DNA from: UBA1181 sp963619325
GTDB taxonomy: Bacteria; Bacteroidota; Bacteroidia; Bacteroidales; Paludibacteraceae
Length of the DNA stretch: 8,914 nucleotides
Direction: 5' to 3'
Assembly (NCBI GenBank): GCA_963619325.1
Contig: CAVEVQ010000046.1
Coordinates: forward strand, 1 to 8,914
The notes below the pieces were generated by a model. The model worked only from the letters and a program-made list of their open reading frames with translations. It was not told the origin of the DNA and searched no databases. A program made the translations under genes and the position numbers. Numbering within the stretch: the first letter of the stretch is position 1; every line of letters begins with the position of its first letter. This document shows positions 6,879-8,914 of the stretch, in pieces.

Positions 6879-7838
6879 TCAATCTAAATGAAGGGTCTTC
6901 TCTAAAATATAATTGTTTCTGTCTGATGAACTTCTGGCGATCATTTCGCCGAGAAATCCAGAAAGGAACAACTGCGTGCCTAACAACATCATGGTGAGGG
7001 AAATGTAGAAGTAAGGACTGTCGGTGACCAAAGGAGCCGGAGTCCCATTGAGAATGAACGACAACTTGTGCCATCCCACGATGCAGATCGCAATGAATCC
7101 AATCAAGAACATTATTGAACCTACGACACCGAAGAAATGCATAGGTTTTTTGCCGAAAGTGGAAAGAAACCAAAGAGTCATCAAATCTAAGTAGCCGTTT
7201 ACGAAGCGGTTTAATCCGAATTTCGATTCACCGTATTTACGAGCCTGGTGGATAACAACCTTTTCCCCGATTTTGTCGAATCCTGCGTTCTTTGATAGAT
7301 AAGGTATATACCTGTGCATCTCACCGTATACCTCAATGCTTTTAATCACCTCTTTTCTATAGGCTTTTAATCCACAATTGAAATCGTGTAGTTTGATGCC
7401 GGAAATCAGACGGGTGGTGGCGTTGAATAATTTAGACGGTAGGTTCTTCATCAACTTTGAGTCGTATCTCTTTTTCTTCCAACCAGAAACTAAGTCGAAC
7501 CCATCCTCTTTGATCATTTTGTACAATTCTGGAATCTCGTCTGGAGAGTCTTGGAGGTCTGCGTCCATTGTTATGACGACGTCGCCTTGCGCTCTGTCAA
7601 ATCCGCAATAGAGTGCTGCGGACTTTCCATAATTTCTTCGGAATTTTATACCCTTGACTTCGGCGTTGTTCGCACCTAAATCTTCAATGACATTCCAAGA
7701 TTTGTCCGTGCTTCCGTCGTTGACGAAGATCACTTCGTATGAGAATTTGTGATCCGTCATGACTCTTTTAATCCATGCGTAGAGTTCTGGAAGAGACTCT
7801 TCTTCATTGTATAATGGAACGATTACTGTTATATCCAT
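6879..7838 (-). CDS. family 2 glycosyltransferase, polyisoprenyl-phosphate type
   Basis: Inner-membrane enzyme that by family resemblance (DPM1/GtrB/ArnC group) transfers a sugar from a nucleotide donor to undecaprenyl phosphate, making a lipid-linked sugar for envelope glycans. The GT-A domain has VIVPLYNEEESLPEL (5-19), VIFVNDGSTDKSW (36-48), RRNYGKSAAL (67-76) and the metal-binding MDADLQDSPDEIP (91-103). HDFNCGLKAYR (151-161) and RKYGESKF (200-207) are the acceptor-side motifs of this group. Two membrane helices follow, near 234-256 and 276-299, joined by a short loop, the usual 319-residue layout. The sugar and the final polymer cannot be deduced. The gene starts 32 bases after the DUF4199-like gene, with an ATG at 7838. 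That neighbour pair also occurs in other Bacteroidales in my memory. No cluster of other glycan genes lies in this window. Confidence 0.93.
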   Translation of the reverse strand: MDITVIVPLYNEEESLPELYAWIKRVMTDHKFSYEVIFVNDGSTDKSWNVIEDLGANNAEVKGIKFRRNYGKSAALYCGFDRAQGDVVITMDADLQDSPDEIPELYKMIKEDGFDLVSGWKKKRYDSKLMKNLPSKLFNATTRLISGIKLHDFNCGLKAYRKEVIKSIEVYGEMHRYIPYLSKNAGFDKIGEKVVIHQARKYGESKFGLNRFVNGYLDLMTLWFLSTFGKKPMHFFGVVGSIMFLIGFIAICIVGWHKLSFILNGTPAPLVTDSPYFYISLTMMLLGTQLFLSGFLGEMIARSSSDRNNYILEKTLHLD

Positions 7839-7870
7839 AATTTATTTAATGGTTTTTCCTAATCTATTAA

Positions 7871-8398
7871 CTATTGGCGGACTTCTTTTTTTCGGAAGAA
7901 AACGGACGTGAATATTACTGCGACAAATCCCATGCATGAATATCCCCAAAGAACGGAAAAGGTAAGATCTTTGGGCTGAATGGCACCTATTTGACGGATT
8001 ATTATTCGGGCTTGTTCTTCGTTCTCTTTTGATCTTTCTCCCGCTACTTTGAAAAAGGCGACCACCTCTTCCATAAGTCTTTGGAAAATATCTGGACAGA
8101 ATTTGAAAAAAAAGTATATGGCAACTGCAAAAATCATTGCACCGAAAAATACCGTGTACCAACCGAGAAATAAGGCTTTGAAATAGGTGATTTTGCCATT
8201 TAGGATATGTTGGTCATATAACTTTGTGTAATGGATAATGCAAAAGAAGAAAGAGAAGAAAGTTAGTAACGAGAAGAGGGTCTGCATGAACAAAAACGGG
8301 ACAATCCAACTTGCAATGTTGAATACGGACGTTGCGACCCCAAGAATAAATCCTGTGCGCATTGCGTATGATACCATATTTTCTTTTTTTTCTCCCAT
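7871..8398 (-). CDS. DUF4199-like integral membrane protein (175 aa)
   Basis: Four predicted membrane helices, at about 12-35, 37-57, 73-98 and 145-168. A charged cytoplasmic or periplasmic helix (102-140, with ERSKENEEQAR) lies between the third and fourth, and the C-terminus is basic. The start SYAMRTGFILGVATSVF (10-26), the length and the helix layout fit the DUF4199 family of Bacteroidota, whose function is unknown. It is the first gene of the - strand array, and the glycosyltransferase starts 32 bases after its stop. That suggests, without proving it, a role beside lipid-linked sugar synthesis, for example as a partner or lipid carrier handler. The ATG at 8398 has a GGAGG at 8409-8413 ten bases before it. 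Confidence 0.8.
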   Translation of the reverse strand: MGEKKENMVSYAMRTGFILGVATSVFNIASWIVPFLFMQTLFSLLTFFSFFFCIIHYTKLYDQHILNGKITYFKALFLGWYTVFFGAMIFAVAIYFFFKFCPDIFQRLMEEVVAFFKVAGERSKENEEQARIIIRQIGAIQPKDLTFSVLWGYSCMGFVAVIFTSVFFRKKEVRQ

Positions 8399-8408
8399 TC
8401 GATTGCAA

Positions 8409-8413
8409 CCTCC
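8409..8413 (-). promoter_or_regulatory. Shine-Dalgarno GGAGG before the DUF4199-like gene
   Basis: On the - strand GGAGG ends ten bases before the ATG at 8398. None of the other genes in the window has such a clear match to the 16S rRNA tail, and Bacteroidota often initiate without one. It supports the chosen start codon over upstream alternatives in other frames. Confidence 0.45.
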
Positions 8414-8487
8414 GTGGAAAATCGTTGTAACCTTATGACTCTTTTTGTTTTTGTGGCTTGTGTAAGCACACCTTCTGCATTTGGCTG

Positions 8488-8495
8488 CAAAGTTA
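8488..8495 (-). promoter_or_regulatory. Bacteroidota -7 promoter element for the seven-gene array
   Basis: Read on the - strand this is TAACTTTG, an exact TAnnTTTG match. It lies about 90 bases before the ATG of the DUF4199-like gene, giving a leader of roughly 80 bases from about 8481. No good TTTG is seen at the -33 distance. It is the only convincing promoter found for the genes from 8398 to 2146. Confidence 0.55.
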
Positions 8496-8725
8496 CTTAT
8501 TTTACAAAAATTCTATGTGGTGTGTGAATATAAAAAATGAAGAAAATCTTATTTCTGAGCATAGTTTTTGTGTAAAGTTCTAAGCTCTGTTTGTAAAAAC
8601 ACACGCAAAACTTCTTTGTCGTTCAAAAGGTGAATTTTAGTTTATACTATTTGGAAAACATAAATACTTGATTTTTAAGTAGTTGTTATTAAATTAAAAA
8701 TAATGGCAAAAAATCATGAAAAATA
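8496..8725. other. AT-rich divergent intergenic region without a supported gene
   Basis: This lies between the - strand promoter of the DUF4199-like gene and the + strand promoter of the SRP RNA gene. It is strongly AT-rich, with A and T runs especially at 8636-8725. A 12-codon frame, MKKILFLSIVFV (8537-8575, + strand), looks like the start of a signal peptide but stops at once. No hairpin terminator, riboswitch or RNA fold was recognised. The A/T tracts just upstream of the SRP promoter may act as an upstream activating or bending element for a strong stable-RNA promoter. Confidence 0.5.
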
Positions 8726-8755
8726 TTTGTGATTAAGAAAAAAGTGGTATCTTTG
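8726..8755 (+). promoter_or_regulatory. promoter of the SRP RNA/tRNA-Thr unit
   Basis: A -33-like TTTG (8726-8729) and an exact -7 box TATCTTTG (8748-8755) are separated by 18 bases, close to the Bacteroidota consensus. The mature SRP RNA begins six bases past the -7 box, so transcription probably starts at or near 8761. Confidence 0.8.
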
Positions 8756-8760
8756 CGCTC

Positions 8761-8857
8761 GGGTAAGTCCTATACGACCAGCTCCCTTCTAATCCCCCAG
8801 GGCTTGACCGCAGCAAGGGTACGTTGGTTGTAGCGGTGCGATGTAGTAAGCTTGCCC
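8761..8857 (+). ncRNA. ffs: signal recognition particle RNA (4.5S type)
   Basis: RNA scaffold of the signal recognition particle. With Ffh and the receptor FtsY it targets inner-membrane and secreted proteins to the translocon during translation. About 97 nt form one long hairpin. The ends pair (GGGTAAG 8761-8767 with CTTGCCC 8851-8857), and CGACCAGC 8775-8782 pairs with GTTGGTTG 8823-8830 using G-U pairs. The Ffh-binding symmetric loop is present as CAGG (8798-8801) facing AGCAA (8812-8816). The apical tetraloop position reads TGAC (8805-8808), where most bacteria have GGAA. It lacks the Alu domain of long Gram-positive SRP RNAs. A strong promoter lies directly upstream and tRNA-Thr follows after four bases, so the 3' end is probably set by tRNA processing. 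Confidence 0.92.
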
Positions 8858-8861
8858 ACCT

Positions 8862-8914
8862 GCCTCTTTAGCTCAGCTGGCCAGAGCACGTGATTTGTAA
8901 TCTCGGGGTCGTTG
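8862..8914 (+). tRNA. tRNA-Thr (anticodon TGT), 3' part beyond the window
   Basis: Acceptor strand 8862-8868, then TA and a D-arm whose stem GCTC (8871-8874) pairs with GAGC (8884-8887) around AGCTGGCCA. The anticodon stem is 8889-8893 with 8901-8905, and the loop TTTGTAA (8894-8900) puts TGT at positions 34-36, so it reads ACA and related threonine codons. One T-T mismatch lies in the middle of that stem. The variable loop GGGTC and the first four bases of the T-stem end the window, so the T-loop and acceptor 3' half are not seen. It lies four bases after the SRP RNA and is almost certainly on the same transcript. Confidence 0.92.

Noticed and set aside
6867..6887. Small hairpin TTAGAT/ATCTAA around the glycosyltransferase stop codon
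   Set aside because: Six AT-rich pairs with a nine-base loop and no U-tract on the - strand; too weak for a terminator.
8891..8903. T-T mismatch in the anticodon stem of tRNA-Thr, possible pseudogene
   Set aside because: The other pairs, the loop and the D-arm are normal, the gene is directly cotranscribed with the SRP RNA, and I recall similar stems in Bacteroidales tRNA-Thr. It is more likely a normal feature.

Overview
The window looks like chromosomal DNA from a member of the order Bacteroidales (phylum Bacteroidota). Three things point there. Bacteroidota-type -7 promoter elements (TAnnTTTG) sit in front of the SRP RNA gene, the DUF4199-like gene and the small membrane-protein gene. Shine-Dalgarno sequences are mostly absent. 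The proteins (DUF6452/DUF6048 pair, DUF4199-type, DUF7935-like, Bacteroidales-type transketolase) are typical of that order. I cannot name a genus. I see no insertion sequence, phage gene or CRISPR array, so this is core-type sequence rather than an island.

Left part (1-1919, + strand): possibly the last codons of an unidentified gene, then a 401-residue ATP-grasp-like protein and a 133-residue protein with one N-terminal membrane anchor. The second gene has its own promoter. The gap at 1920-2145 holds two AT-rich dyads and a strong 13-bp hairpin that can serve as terminator for both converging transcription units.

Middle and right part (8398 down to 2146, - strand): seven genes in one direction with short gaps or overlaps. 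In transcription order they are a DUF4199-like four-helix membrane protein, a membrane-anchored family 2 glycosyltransferase acting on polyisoprenyl phosphate, a one-helix DUF7935-like protein, a small nitroreductase-family flavoprotein, a DUF6452-like lipoprotein overlapping a DUF6048-like outer-membrane protein, and transketolase. The first five are mostly envelope proteins. Transketolase, a central carbon enzyme, is last before the terminator. Only one convincing promoter is visible for the array (upstream of the DUF4199-like gene), but internal promoters cannot be excluded.

Right edge (8399-8914): an AT-rich divergent promoter region, then on the + strand the signal recognition particle RNA (97 nt, all helices traceable) followed only four bases later by a tRNA-Thr(TGT) cut by the window end. 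The SRP RNA has UGAC where most bacteria have a GNRA tetraloop. This is the most unusual molecular detail in the window. I found no convincing new multi-gene defence or biosynthetic system. The least understood items are the ATP-grasp/membrane-protein pair and the enlarged DUF6452-like lipoprotein.
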